Made by a program: the position numbers and the translations under genes. A stretch of 64,000 nt of DNA, taken from assembly GCA_014058105.1 (NCBI GenBank), contig JACGCM010001793.1:806001-870000 (forward strand), given 5' to 3'. The notes beneath the pieces are model-generated. The model saw only the letters and a list, made by a program, of their open reading frames with translations, did no database searches and was not told the DNA's origin. Shown in pieces: positions 35,680-47,818 of this stretch (positions are counted from its first letter, which is position 1; each line of letters starts with the position of its first letter). This DNA comes from Kingdonia uniflora (lineage: Eukaryota > Streptophyta > Magnoliopsida > Ranunculales > Circaeasteraceae).

Positions 35680-37390
35680 GGAATAATTGAAAACTATTCT
35701 TTCTAATACTGAATTTTCTATGTTACATTTTTTTGTTAATTCTTTCTAATACCGTCCATATCTTACCACTGATTTCTAAATTTTATGTTCCTTGTATGGT
35801 AAATTGTAGTATAGTAGGTCGGTAATACTATTTTAAGTGTTTCTAATATTATTTCTATTACCGAATTTATTGTTTCTTTTTCTATTTTCTTTCCTTTCAT
35901 TGAAAAAAAAGAGGTTAAATTACTTTTTGTGCTAGTGTTCATCAATAGTAGAGTACGACCGTATCATATATAATATGTTTATGTTCATCTCCTTATCCTA
36001 ACTGCGATACATCTCCTTTATTTTTATTTCTTACATATTTTTTCTTGCTACTTAATGTGGTATTATGTTTAAGTGGTATTGTGTTTTAGTGTTGTGTTTT
36101 ATATATTATTTTATGCTTATGCTACTGCATGTAGTGAACTAGAAATTAAGAAAGCTTGAATTTCTTTTGTTTTTCGTACTACAGTAGCGACTCTCTTGAT
36201 GGGCTTCAATTTTATTAAACCTTTTAACTGTGCTTGTGAACCTTGTATGCAACTGTGCCTACATTTCTTAGTTGCGGCATTAAAAACTTTAGTGTTACAT
36301 GCATCAATCAATGGTGCTACAGTAACAAAAATTACTTTTGCTGCGCTCATTTATCCTTAAACCTTATCTTTGATTTTTTTCTGTGCAAGTTGAAGGAAGG
36401 GTATGTAAGAGCTAGTGGTTTGCTCTTGTGGTACATAGTTGTAAGAGCGTTAAAGTGCTGAAACGGGACTAAAATGCGCAAAGCTAAAAGCATCATCAAA
36501 TCAATCCTTCTTGTGCCCCCTATGTGAAGGGGCAATTCCTTCTTTTCCCCCCTAAGTGAGGGGGCGGCCACAGCTTCACCGAGAAAAACTTACCGTAGGT
36601 TGGTATTTCTCTAAACTTGACATCTTGAAGGGGTTCATATCCGCTCCGCCCCGGTACTAGGAATATAAAGTCATGTGGACTGTGCAAATACACGCTGCTC
36701 TAATAAAATATTTGCTGTGGTTGGATTGACCTATTGACGTGTCTAAATTTCTTTTCATTCCAACATTAGTAAAGGTAAAAAGTGTTGGAGACTTGCGGGA
36801 TTTTATTACCCAAAAACCTCTCTAACAAGTGGGACCACCCATTAGAGATACTAAAAAATTCGTATTGCCCAAAAATTGAACATCCCGGACTTGAAAATTA
36901 ACTGATATTAAAAAAGAGTATCAAGATTCCCGCGGGGTTTCATCACCCAATGGATAGGTGTACCGGACCTGGGTACAAACATGGGTTCGTAGGTTTACGA
37001 TGTCACAGTTCTGAGTACTGACGTATGATAAGGTGACTCGCTCGGGTGTGAGGACTGAATATCTACTCTAAGCTAGTACTAGCACAGTGACGCAAGGGAG
37101 TGTGGGAACCAAGGCCTTTGTCCATCCTACTCTTGTGTGAACATAGAAGAATATAGGGGAGACCTAACTATTACTTCTTAAAAAAATGTTGATGTGCTAG
37201 ATTATAAGTTTGATTAATTATTTACTGCATCGAGTGCCAAATTTTATCGCATATTAGCTTGTGCATTATCAATTGGACACGTGGAGAAAAACATTTAAGA
37301 AGTTTACCTTTGCCTATTTACGGCCCACCACCTCAGCCAAAGTAGGGAGGGTGACTACCTTACCCAATCAACACGATAGAGAACTTAGGA
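35680..37390 (+). other. Element F leader, non-coding
   Basis: About 1.7 kb between primer site and gag without a credible coding frame. It contains a G/C-rich pair, CCCCCTATGTGAAGGGG and CCCCCCTAAGTGAGGGGG (36510-36570), each able to form a small hairpin. Athila elements usually have long leaders. Confidence 0.5.
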
Positions 37391-37399
37391 CCCCCAATT

Positions 37400-38010
37400 T
37401 TGGAGGAGGGTAATCTATCTAGAGTTGACCCAATTGATCTTGTTGTTGAGCTAGAAGTCGAACCCCCAATCATAGCTGCCGCAAAATATCTTAGGGACTA
37501 TTGGACCCCAGTGGTAAGCAATATTCCTTCGTCTATCATGTTACCAGCCGTCACAACAAATTATTAGGAAATCAAGCCTAGTGTAATCCAAATGTTACCT
37601 AAATTTCATGGGCTTGATTTTTAAAGTCCTTATAAGCACGTCCATCAATTTATGGAAATCTGTGCGCTCTTAAAATATTAACATTTTACGGAGGATTCTG
37701 TTCGCCTTTGTTTATTCCCATTCTCACTAAAAGACAAGGAAAGTCATTGGCTTGATTCATTAGGACCAACATCTATCAATTTATGGGACCAAATGGAGAC
37801 TAAGTTCAAAAACAAATGGTTTTCAATGGGAAAAGCCCTCACTCTTATAAATATAATTGGTAAATTTAATCCTTTCAATCATCCAAACAGTTCCTACCCG
37901 CTCTACCTAAACCATCTTTGGAAGACACCCTTGCTCTCTTCATATAGAAATCAATGGAAAGTCAAAAACAAGCGCTGCAATTTCAGCAACAAATGATGCA
38001 GTTCCAACAA
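37400..38010 (+). pseudogene. Element F gag (Athila type)
   Basis: Contains IQMLPKFHGLDF, VHQFMEICALLKY, FTEDSVRLCLFPFSLKDKES, WLDSLGPTSINLWDQMETKF and NKWFS, the conserved capsid core of Athila elements. Stops and frameshifts interrupt it; the C-terminal half is reduced. It would form the capsid. Confidence 0.85.
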
Positions 38011-38083
38011 AAGACTTTTGTAAATTAAAATTCTACATCCCAATCTATCTCTGGTTTAGAGACTCAGATAGGACAATTAGTAA

Positions 38084-39035
38084 ATGTATTACATGAGAGA
38101 GCACCAGGAAAGCTACCTAGCCAACCTGTATTTAATCCAAAAGGACCACCGAGTTTTGATTCAAGCTCAATCCCAAAATTGCTTAATGTCATTACCAATC
38201 TTCAAAGAGGTAGAAAAATTGGTAACCGAGTTTAAATGCCTAGGGTTGAGCCAACACCAGTTGCTATTGGGGATGAGGTTGGTTGGAGTGAACCAGTTGC
38301 AGTAAGCAGCCTTGAACCTTCTAAGAAATCTAAGAAGTTGCCTACCTCGAATGTTTCCGTACCAAAGGCACGTATTGTGCCAAAGGTGCCTTATCCACAA
38401 TGTCTTCTTCTGACTAATAAAGGGATTCAATATAACGAGATATTGGATACATTTAAGCAAGTTCATATAAATATTCCTGCACTCGATACCATTATGTTTA
38501 TTCCAGTATATGCCAAATTCCTTAAGGATGCATGCACTAGGAAAAGGAAAATAATTGTGCACGAGAAAGCCTTCTTGACTGAGACACTAACCCCTCCTAA
38601 GATTTAAGATCCTGGAAGCCCAACCATCTCTTATAAAATTGGAGATCACAAAGTGGATAGAGCGTTACTCCACTTTGGGGCTAGTGTGAATGTCTTACCT
38701 TACTCAGTCTATCAAGAATTTGGACTTGGAGAACTCAAACCTACCCGAATGATACTTCAATTAGCTAATAGGTTAATACGATACCCATGTGGTATCCTTG
38801 AGGATATTCTTATCAAGGTTGATACTCTCATTTTTCCTGTGGACTTTATTATTTTAAACACTGAAGATGTCACGAATCCTAGCTGCGAGATCCCCGTCAT
38901 TTTGGGCTGCCCTATCTTTGGGACTGTTCATGCCATTATTAATTGCATTAATGGGGTCTTACAATTATCAGTGGAATACATAAAGTCAAACTCAATGTTT
39001 CTATCAGTAATACTTAAGTACCTCATTCTGATGTT
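38084..39035 (+). pseudogene. Element F protease region (Athila type)
   Basis: Begins with a linker (38236-38607) holding VHINIPALDTIMFIPVYAKF and LKDACTRKRK, then DPGSPTISYKIGDHKVDRAL, GASVNVLPYSVYQEFGLGEL, QLANRLIRYPCGILEDILIK and FPVDFIILNTEDV. The usual catalytic DxGAS reads HFGAS, so the active-site Asp is lost. A single stop at 38606 separates linker and protease. Confidence 0.88.
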
Positions 39036-39404
39036 ATGGCTGAGCCGAATATTACTGACTCCCTAGTTTATAACTTAATCCTTAAATCATTGTATCAGGA
39101 CCCCTTAGAATCATGTCTTGTGAACTTTTGTGAAAATTTTGATGAAGACACGATCGTTGATGAATTTAATGGCTTACTCGACTCAACTCCTATTTTTAAT
39201 ATGTCTAAATAGAGACCTAGACTGGAACCTCTTAAACCATAAACTACTTTACCTATTCCATCCATTGTTAAACCACCCCAGTTGGACCTCAAGCTATTAC
39301 CCAATACTCCCAAGTATGCCTTTCTAGGTGATTCTAAAACTCTACCTTTGATAATAGCTTCCAATCTAGATGCTGACCAGGAAGGTAGACTATTGAGTGT
39401 CCTT

Positions 39405-39838
39405 AGAAGACATAAATTAGCCATAGGGTAGTCTATAACAGACTTGAAGGGAATTAACTCGGCCGTGTGCATGCATCGCATCAATCTTGAGGAAGGTGCT
39501 AAAAATTCATGCGAGATGCAACAGCGATTAAATCCAACTATGATGGAGGTGGTTAAGAAGGAAGTTCTCGAACTATTAGACTCGGGTATCATATACTCTA
39601 TTTTGGATAGCAAGTGGGTCAGCCCTGTTCAAGTTGTACCCATGAAATCAGGGATTACTATAGTCAAAAATGAAAATAATGAATTAATCCCAACCCGTAT
39701 GACCACCTGGTAGCGTATTTGTATCTATAGAAAGTTAAACACGATCATTAGAAAAGATCATTTTCTTCTTCTATTCATTGATCAAATGCTTGAGCGATTA
39801 GCGGGAAAAAGTCATTATTGTTTTCTTGACGGCTATTC
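39405..39838 (+). pseudogene. Element F reverse transcriptase N-terminal fragment
   Basis: Reads MKGINSAVCMHRINLEEGAK, QQRLNPTMMEVVKKEVLELL, DSKWVSPVQVVP, then after a stop RKLNTIIRKDHF, IDQMLERLAG and CFLDGYS. It stops exactly in the FLDGYSGYNQI motif, where it is joined to integrase sequence. The catalytic palm is absent. Confidence 0.9.
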
Positions 39839-40089
39839 ATGAGGCTTATAAAAGTTCTAAAATTTATAAGGAACGCACAAAATCTTTTCAAGATAAATCA
39901 ATTATTCTTAAAACCTTCAAGCCCAATCAAAAGGTTTTACTTTTTAACTCCAAACTTCATCTATTTCCCAGGAAACTGCGATCCCATTGGCATGACCCCT
40001 TTACGGTTAAAACTATTTTTACTCATGAGGTCGTGAAGGTGGAGGATCCTAAGAACAAAAATATTTTTAAGGTCAATGGCCAGCGATGA
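39836..40089 (+). pseudogene. Element F integrase C-terminal fragment
   Basis: Reads HEAYKSSKIYKERTKSFQDK, QKVLLFNSKLHLFPRKLRSH, WHDPFTVKTIF and EDPKNKNIFKVNGQR, the C-terminal tail of Athila integrase. The sequence from the reverse transcriptase palm to the integrase core, normally more than 2 kb, is missing. This tail frame itself is open. Confidence 0.88.
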
Positions 40090-41511
40090 AGAGATAATAT
40101 TTCCTTTACTTTTGATGAAGAGATAACATTTCTAAATGACCCAGTATATCAAAGCCGATATTGTGTACCCCTATGGTACCATTGCAACATCATTTAAGTA
40201 TAGGGGTATATTAGTCTGGCTGAAGACGATAAACTTAGCGCTTCTTAGGAGGCAACCCAAGACACATTCAGGTAAAAAAATTTAGTTTTCCTCTTCCATT
40301 TATTTTATTGTTCTTAAACATTGGGGATAATGCCAGATTTATGTTTGGGGGTAAGAAACTATTTATTTAAATGCCCTTTGAAGAAAAGTGAAATAATGGT
40401 ACTTTGACAGTTTATGATATATTTTTTACGAATTTCCTAATACTTAAAGTAATTTAACTTTGACATATATATTATGGAAAAGCCTAAATTTTAAAATTGT
40501 ACCAAATATACAATTGAATATTTTGGATTATCTTAAACTAGATATACTATCTTTTTATTAGTGACTAATTCAAGTTAACTTGGCATATTTTAAAATGTGC
40601 ACTTCACTGTAGTTTACAACTAATGCCTTCAATAAATTTTTGCTCAGTATAAGGGAAATTTAGTATTTATGTCAGGAATAGTTTGCTATAAGGGAGACAA
40701 CTGGTTAAGAATAAGTTCATTCCTAAGAAAAATAATAATAAGTCAATTGTGCTTTGAGAACTTTCACGCTGCAAGGCTACACATATGATTAAGAACTGAA
40801 AGCAAAAAAATTATCACCAATCTCGAGTTTAACCATGAACTATGGGAAAGGAGCATAAAAAAATATTACTTGTGAGATTCCTGAGCCTAGGTCATGATGG
40901 GGCACCACACCCCAGCAACCTTAGCCAACTGGCAGGGATTATCGACCGAAAACTCCATGTTATGAAGGCTTCACTAAGAAATAATATACTCAAAAGAAAA
41001 GGCTTAAAAAAATCTAGGATGATTAATTGACTAAGGTACTTGTTGATCTAACCGTTGAATTTATTCCAGTAAGAACTAGACTACCAAAAATTAAGTAAAT
41101 TATTTTCGACAACGTGTTAGGCGATAAAACTATTTTCGCTATACTCTCAAATATAATTAAAGAAAAATAATTGAATATCTTTCTGATCTTGAGGATAACC
41201 TTAAAATATTCTTTGGTATACTTGGGGGAATAACAAGTTTAATAATTTTTTCATTGGTATATTTTTTTCACAACAAATTTAGGATAAGTTTAAAAGAAAT
41301 GAGTCATGTGTATTCTAGAGTTATTTTAAATGTCATTATTGACTTTTGAGGGTATAGTCACTGCAAACCCTCACGAGACTATACTCGTCCACCAGGCTAA
41401 ACCTGGAGATCTAATAACTTATTGCATATGCTAAATGCAATCGCGCTCCCTGCGAAAGTACTTATTATTTTATTTTATTCTGGACAATCAAAAGACAAGT
41501 TTGGGGGTATT
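40090..41511 (+). other. Element F 3' non-coding region with purine-rich tracts
   Basis: Holds the motif AGCGCTTCTTAGGAGGCAAC (about 40238), conserved downstream of integrase in Athila/Tat elements, then a purine-rich TTTGGGGGTAAG (about 40347) and a second AGTTTGGGGGTAT immediately before the 3' LTR (about 41500), the likely plus-strand primer. No envelope-like reading frame was found. Confidence 0.6.
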
Positions 41512-42583
41512 TGATAAGCGCGTAATTATGAAATTTTTAATATACATAAACATGTATTTTATCCATCCACTATATTTAATTTAGGGTACTTATGTACGTC
41601 TGTTTGATTACAGCTATTAGAGATGGATATTTGAAACCAATCACATAAAGTCAAGAAAAAGTGTTTGTAGCAGTTCATAGCACAAAAAGTCAAAGACACA
41701 TTATATTTGGTCTAAAGATTGAAGAAATATATATACAAATATTCTTGGAGAATAAGATTAAATAATATATTGCATCCAAGATCTTTGAAGATATTTTATA
41801 TTGAAGATATATACAAGAGTTTCCATGAAGAAAGATCTCTACATCACTTAAGGGAATTATATGCAAAAATCTTAGATGATTGGTTGTAAAATTAGAAGAT
41901 ATTATTGTGAAAATATTATTTACAATTTAATATATAGATTCTAAATTTGGGTTCCTTCTCCTATAAAAGAAACCCTTCCCCCATTGTAATTGGGTATCTC
42001 ATATTAGAGTAAGTTTAGAAGAAATAAAGTTAATTTTATTTCATTGTCTTCATCTTCTCTTTTATTTTAATTTTTGCTAATGTCTTCATTAATTGTAAAT
42101 GCAATTAAGTTCGAGATGAGCGGCTAATCTCCTAGCTAACGCTAGCATGAGGCCTCTTCTTGGATGAGCAATAGTTGATATTAATTAGGTTTTAATTAGT
42201 TTTCTCTTATAACCTTATGATTGATAAGTTAGTGTATCATATCAAAAGTTTGGCCATAGCTTCGGTTTGGTGTACGATAACTTTGGATACAAACAAGTGC
42301 TACTAACAGTAGACTTAATTTAGAGATCTAAACAAGAAGAAATACTAGAGAACTCACTCAAGCCTTGCCATGGTTGAGTTGATAAATCTATAAGACACTC
42401 TTCACCATCAATTAAAAGCATAACTACTAAATGCTTGACCATAGATTTTGTAGTTTATTTTACAACATCGTATATGTCTTAACTCGAACATATGGTAGGT
42501 GAAGATATTAGGATCTAGTTTTATATCGATTAGTGCTTTGAATGGTAGAGGTCAAGTCCAAACATTAGCTCTCTCCCTCATTT
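41512..42583 (+). repeat. Element F 3' LTR, truncated at its right end
   Basis: Begins TGATAAGCGCG after the purine tract, contains a TATA-like CTATAAAAGAAACCC near 41972, an AATAAA, and the segment GAGCGGCTAATCTCCTAGC typical of Athila LTRs. It matches the 5' LTR remnant up to about 42583 and then departs, lacking the final 155 or so bases. Confidence 0.75.
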
Positions 42584-43811
42584 TTAATTCTACCATTACC
42601 TCGACATATTTATCATTATTTAAATTATCCTCTATTCTCGGGAAAATCTTCAAACATTCAATTAAAAATTTAAATTTTATTCCACATTATAATTTCTCAT
42701 ATACAGCATTGTATTATACTTGTCACTCAATCACACAAGTCCAAAAATATTCGACAAACATTACTTATTTCAAACATCGACAACCATCTCTGACAAACAA
42801 ATTTATTCTATTTCACCATGCAAAATTATTCGATCATTACATTGACTACTTCAAAAAACAAACGAAAAAAACAAATTGCCCTCAAATATTTCTAATCTCA
42901 GCAGCATCCTCCTTCTTGGCCATCATTTTTGAACGAATGTACATATAACTAACACGTTCCAGAGGACTCCAACATTCAAGTTGGCAATGAAACTCGAACT
43001 CTTTTTCTGCATCCTTCGCCTCTGCCTTGCTCAACCCTTCATAATTCGGTTAAATTGGAGTTTCCATGTGACTATTAGCATTCCGATTTTCGAAGTAACG
43101 CCTATAAATTTCCCAATACTTAACTTGAACGCAACTGAACTGTTCAATCTATACTTGCACCCTAGTCTTCACCATTTCTCCAAACACAAATCTTAATTTT
43201 TGTAAGTGCAAGGGGTACTTATAGTACATACAAATCCAAGTCAAGCCATTCCAACATTTATTTTATCATTGAAACTTTGCACTTTAAATAGTCAAATCAA
43301 TCACCCTCGAAATCTATTCCTGGCCCCACACATATAAATCTATACTTTGAGATCTATTACAATCAAGATTCATAAACACTCAGCACAATCCACCTCATCA
43401 TCAACATACTTTGATTACTTGTTTATTTAAAAATTTAAGATTACCAAACTAAAGACACAATCAAAATGAACAATTGTTATTCATAAACTATCTGTTACAT
43501 TTTACATTCGACAATTCACTCCTTCGATTACATTACATCCAGCTACATTTTAATCTATTATTCGACTTGAGGCCTAATTGTTATGTGCCTCTTTTCTCCA
43601 GAATCTGACATTGCCTCTGGCAAAAAGAGCAGCGATATCCTAAGAAACTCAATGAATCTCAGGTCAGGGAACTTCTAAAATGAGATGCCTTTGCAGAAGA
43701 ACGGCAACAAAAAATTGTAAGACAATTCTTTAGATTGACAAGATCCTATGATGCCAAGCCAGCCTTCCAACAATCATCATCAATATGTGCAGTAGCCCCT
43801 TCTCCCTAAAT
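42584..43811. other. Element E internal sequence right of element F, weakly coding
   Basis: AT-rich, with a few short open frames but nothing recognisable. By position it is the part of element E between the antisense gene and the 3' LTR. Confidence 0.35.
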
Positions 43812-44150
43812 CTAATGAATTTCAATACCTTCTACAACAGTAACTGATACAAGCTCCAATAGATACCCCACATAAAAATACTCTCTAACTCCATCACCCT
43901 CAATTCTCCCAACAATAGTAGAAACTATCGAAGGACTAAGAAACAAAAACTTAGCACCGAACTTTACCTCTGGATATTCATCACAATCACCGTCTACACC
44001 CTCAGGCCACTTGCTATGCCGCACCTGGGGCAACGTCTTTCTCAAATCTACCACCACAAAAGTCTTCTTTAACCAACCTACTTATAACTTGGTTTCTAGT
44101 TGCACAGTCCAATGTTCCACATTAAATACTCTTTGGGAAAACATTACCAG
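43812..44150 (-). pseudogene. Unidentified minus-strand frame upstream of the element E antisense gene
   Basis: An open stretch of 81 codons starts at 44057 (MVVDLRKTLPQVRHSKWPEG, then an acidic YPEVKFGAKFLF) and, across one stop, extends upstream to VEHWTVQLETKL near 44140. Amino-acid composition looks protein-like. It is on the same strand as the antisense gene and could be an upstream exon or a separate small gene of element E. Not recognised. Confidence 0.35.
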
Positions 44151-44270
44151 ATTCACTTGATTTTGACCTCGAAAATGACAATATGAAGACTTTTAAACGT
44201 TCAGCAACCTCTTAAGATTCCAATTTATTCTCGACACAGCCACAAGTACTTATGTCGAGAATGAGGCGAT

Positions 44271-44747
44271 TGTAGTAGCATATTTCTCATATTCAACTAG
44301 GGTAAACCTGCATAGCATAGTCAAAGACAGCTCAGCATTCCAAAATATGCCACTTCTTTAGCCACAAGTCCCCGACCTACTAAAAATAGCCGTTATACCT
44401 AGTCAAGAGAGAGTCATTAGAGATCCGCAAAGTTCGCCCACTACCCCTGAAATAGGAGAATGTTTCTTCTTTTGGTAAATTGTCTGTCTCTACTATAAAT
44501 ATAGGCAGATAATAGATTATTCAGATCCATAACTTAACCATTCATTCTTTCTTATTTTACTGATATAGCACAAATTGCAATAACTAGCAACCTATTGGAT
44601 TTTTCATCAAAATCCTCCTCGAGGTCTCAGTTTTTCTCAATCTTTACTAAGTTTCTACGTAAAATCGTATTCGTTTAGACTTGTTATTGCCTCGTCCTTA
44701 CATAAAGTATTGGCGAAGATTATCCTCTCAAAAAACACAATTTTACA
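44271..44747 (+). repeat. Element E 3' LTR
   Basis: Begins TGTAGTAGCA and ends TTTTACA, 477 bp, aligning without length change to 24436-24912. TATA-like ACTATAAATATAGG near 44494. Followed by the target duplication agatc (44748-44752). Confidence 0.92.
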
Positions 44748-45008
44748 AGATCTAAGGAGAGCTCTTACCTCCCAGGGACAGTCATAAAGGTGCATGACAA
44801 TGCTAATAGATGCTTTATAGTAAGATTTCAATACCACTATCCTAATTATAACAACTGGAGGGTTTACCACAAAAAAATTGACAATGAGAGGAGTAGTGAT
44901 AGACATGCAATTATTTACGTGTACAACTCCTAAATTTATATCTACCTAGTCATTTATTAAATAAATATGATACTAATAGTGTTTTTGCCTATATTTATAG
45001 AAATCGGA

Positions 45009-45991
45009 CGCATGATAAACAAGTCGTACAATTTTCCAGTTTTTAACAAAGAACAAGGTGATGCACTTCAACAATGATCCTCATTTGAAATTATCAACCA
45101 AAGGCCCATTGAAGACCATTGAAGATAATTTAATGTAGATATTTATGTATGATCTAAGGCATTGTTTAGGGAATTTTACATTAATGTTGATATTTTATAA
45201 CCTCTCCTATACTTTATAAATAGGTGGGGAATTCTACCATTTCACACATCTTGGAGAGTGTAAATCAAAGTTCATATCAATAAAGTTATTTCTTCTTCTT
45301 CTTCTTTTCTTCTTGTAATTTTTTCTTTAATCAATTAATTTGGAAATGATCAAAGGACTGAGTAGCTAATCTTTATAGCCAAGGCTAGAAGAAGTTCTAC
45401 CCAATGTAGTTTTAGTATAGGATAGCATCATTTAGTTATAGTATTTAGATTTTCTTCTTTCGGGCATAATATATATTCCTTTCTCCTCTGTCCTATGCTT
45501 GACCATAACTAGGATTTGGAGGAATAAAGAATCTAGATAACCATCTTATTGGACCATAATAAGAAAGGTTTGAAACATGAAGAGGAGAACATAATCCATG
45601 CTTATAAACCGAACCATGGTTGAGTAAGGTGGCTTATGGGTAGTTCCCTATCCCAAATCTCTTCTATCTTTTGATGTATTGCATATACCTGATCAAGGAT
45701 ATGCGATACGGGAACTCATAATTTACTTTAATCATTTATGTTATTTCACGGTTACAATGGGCGGAGTGGAACCAAAGCCTAGGTTCTCACTCCGACTCAT
45801 ACAACTTATATACTTTCTAGCATTTTAATGTTTTTTTTATTGAAAACCAACAAAACAAACTCATTGTTATTGGAAAAAGTTAAGAACTCGAAGTTAGTTC
45901 GCACCACAAGTCTTTTGGGATACTACCCTGCCACCGTTTGTACTTAATGGTACACTGTGTGCTTACGGGTCTTTTAAGACATCAGTTTATA
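45009..45991 (+). repeat. Probable solo Athila-like LTR
   Basis: Starts near TGATAAACAAGTCG and ends near TTTTAAGACATCA, similar to the TGATAAG start and TCTTATCA end of the element F LTRs. It contains a TATA box (CTTTATAAATAGG, about 45210), an AATAAA, and GAGTAGCTAATCTTTATAGCC, the counterpart of the GAGCGGCTAATCTCCTAGC segment in F. No target duplication was recognised, so the exact ends are uncertain. Confidence 0.5.
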
Positions 45992-46409
45992 ATCGATCAA
46001 GTAGCCCCAGAATCTTATATTATTGAGGTACAAGGCTTAAATACCGGATGTGGGACTATAAACTACAACATCCCCTTTCATGTGTGGCACAATTTATAGT
46101 AGTTGAAATTATAGTAGTTAAAATTATCCATTTAACCCCCATGACCCAGTTTTAATCCACAATCAAATTAGAGACTATCCTAATCGAAGAATTAATACGA
46201 AAAACATAATTTGTTGTGCAAAACTTCCTAGAAAAGAGATTCAATTGCTCAAAATTTATTATAATAAATTCCTCTTTCGATCTCTCTTGATCTTTGGACC
46301 CCTTTTATATTACCTAGCATTACCCTCTTAAAGGTTACTAGTTTCCTAGTTACAACCTAGGACAAAACTGTTCTTCAAACGACCTAGAAATATGATAAGT
46401 TGCAGCTCT

Positions 46410-46640
46410 GCTCGAACAAAACAATTCTTTGTTCGAACAGAAGACTTAGAATAGAGTGTACTCAAATATAGTCAAAAGTCTATCCGAATAGACTACTCAG
46501 AACTTGATCTATTCGAATAGACTCAAAAGTCTATTCGAGCAGGCAAATCTAATAGCCTATATTCGAATAGGGTATTTCTCTTATCATACAGAAGACTCAG
46601 AACTTGTTTTCTTCGATTCGAACAGACTTTACCTTTGGTC
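46410..46640. repeat. Cluster of TTCGAA-centred palindromes
   Basis: At least seven short palindromes or half-palindromes centred on TTCGAA: GTCTATCCGAATAGAC at 46478, TCTATTCGAATAGAC at 46508, GTCTATTCGAGCAG at 46529, a TATTCGAATAG at 46559, and related TTCGAACAGA copies at 46431 and 46616. They lie in the 3' region of element D, perhaps in its LTR. Confidence 0.75.
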
Positions 46641-47210
46641 TTCTTCTAAGGGTTTAATGTATAGATCCTCCTGGATCATGACTCCCCCATTTAGGAGTCT
46701 TGAGATCATGCTCAGGTTAGAACTAAAGATGTGGGAAAGTGGCCGTGCCTATTTCCCTTTGGTACCACTTCGAATTGCAAAGTAGTTGACCTTTCTTCCA
46801 AACTCTGAACGACTCAATACTTCCTCTTCATATAGCATGAACCTTCCCCTCTAGAATACTATCCACCTATAATGGATCTTCTCTTTCATCCATAAGTTAT
46901 CAATTGACGGTAGGCAAGTGTCGATTGTAGAGTATTTATCTTGAAGTGATGGCTCAAATAGTTTCAAATTCTTGGCATTAATCTAGAAGAGTCTTTATCT
47001 AAAATATAAATTCATAAAAGGTAGTAAATCTAATTGGAATACATTGTCAATAATCATCTTGAGTATCGAAAGCAGACCATAATGGATAGGCTTGAGTTGC
47101 TTACATTCTCCCTTTAGTCGATCATTGCCTAAATACAACTAAACAAGTTCGCCTCCTAAAAACTATACTCAACCCGATGCTTGCTTTGTCAAGCCTTATA
47201 CTTTGTGTAA
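46641..47210 (-). pseudogene. Element D integrase C-terminal tail and 3' end
   Basis: On the minus strand from 47210 the frames give a degenerate tail ending the integrase (LRRERF-like block, then LKPIHYG and ILKMIIDNVFQLDL). A purine-rich AAATGGGGGAG near 46690 may be the plus-strand primer, with the 3' LTR beginning next to it. Many stops; the LTR end to the left was not resolved. Confidence 0.5.
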
Positions 47211-47215
47211 TGGCC

Positions 47216-47818
47216 TAATTCTGTAAGCTCGAGATGGCTTGGAATTATCTCTTGCACCAATAATCCTGTGACAAAAACTAATATGAAATAAGAAATGACG
47301 TAGGTGATTTAGCATGGAATCCTTAGAATAGGTAAAAAACCACAACCTCAAGTTGAGGGTTTTTGTAATAGTGACTTTTATTGCTTGAGGCTGATATCTT
47401 ATTACAAGTGATCTCTCAAACTTGAAATGCTTGATCTTGAAGATAAGAAGTTTGGTATTTGAGAATCAAGAAAATATAGTTTTCTTTGTGATTTCTCATA
47501 TATATTTTTGGTCTCTATCTCTTCTAGAACTTTCTCTTTATATAGGTCTTCTCCGTAGTTCTTTATCATGTTGAAGTACATTCTTTGAATAATGCGGTAA
47601 GTGCTACTGTACTGAGTAACTGTTGAATTCGCAAGAAACATGTGTCTTTGACTTGTTCATGTTTTTCTGTTGAGCTTGACCCACGTTCTTCATCAGTTCG
47701 GGGTGTAGGTGTCAATATTGACAGTTTATGTCATATGTAAAATGTTTGTGTCTGATATGAAGGTAGCTCGAACTGGAAATTGCTCGAATTGGGTTAGATC
47801 GAGGGATAGGCCCCTATA
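47216..47818 (-). repeat. Element C 3' LTR (603 bp)
   Basis: Begins TGTAATGGCC, ends CCCCTATA (CCCCTACA in element A). Homologous to 19975-20590 and 54808-55433. Preceded by ctttg. Confidence 0.9.

Larger units (their letters stand above)
35180..42583 (+). mobile_element. Element F: Athila-like Ty3/gypsy retrotransposon, internally deleted and end-truncated
   Basis: Plus strand order: remainder of 5' LTR, primer site, long leader, gag, protease, the start of reverse transcriptase fused to the end of integrase, a non-coding 3' region with two purine-rich tracts, and most of the 3' LTR. Gag, protease and reverse transcriptase fragments all have Athila-type sequence. It lies inside element E between the antisense gene and the 3' LTR. 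No target duplication can be found because both outer ends are truncated. Confidence 0.85.
24436..44747 (+). mobile_element. Element E: complete but dead Tat-lineage Ty3/gypsy retrotransposon with nested insertions
   Basis: Two 477-bp LTRs in direct orientation enclose primer site, gag, protease, reverse transcriptase, two RNase H modules, integrase, a 62-bp tandem array and an antisense gene. The 5-bp target duplication agatc lies at 24431-24435 and 44748-44752, so both ends are original. Two later insertions are nested: a solo LTR of the element B family (29996-30713) and the Athila-like element F (about 35180-42583). By eye the LTRs differ at roughly one site in six, suggesting an old insertion; this was not computed. 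Confidence 0.92.

Noticed and set aside
36510..36570. Paired G/C-rich hairpins as a possible regulatory RNA
   Set aside because: They lie in the non-coding leader of element F; without other copies there is no way to see conservation.
42499..42948. 149-codon plus-strand frame
   Set aside because: It begins within the element F LTR and runs into AT-rich element E sequence; composition is Phe/Ser/Ile-rich with no domain.
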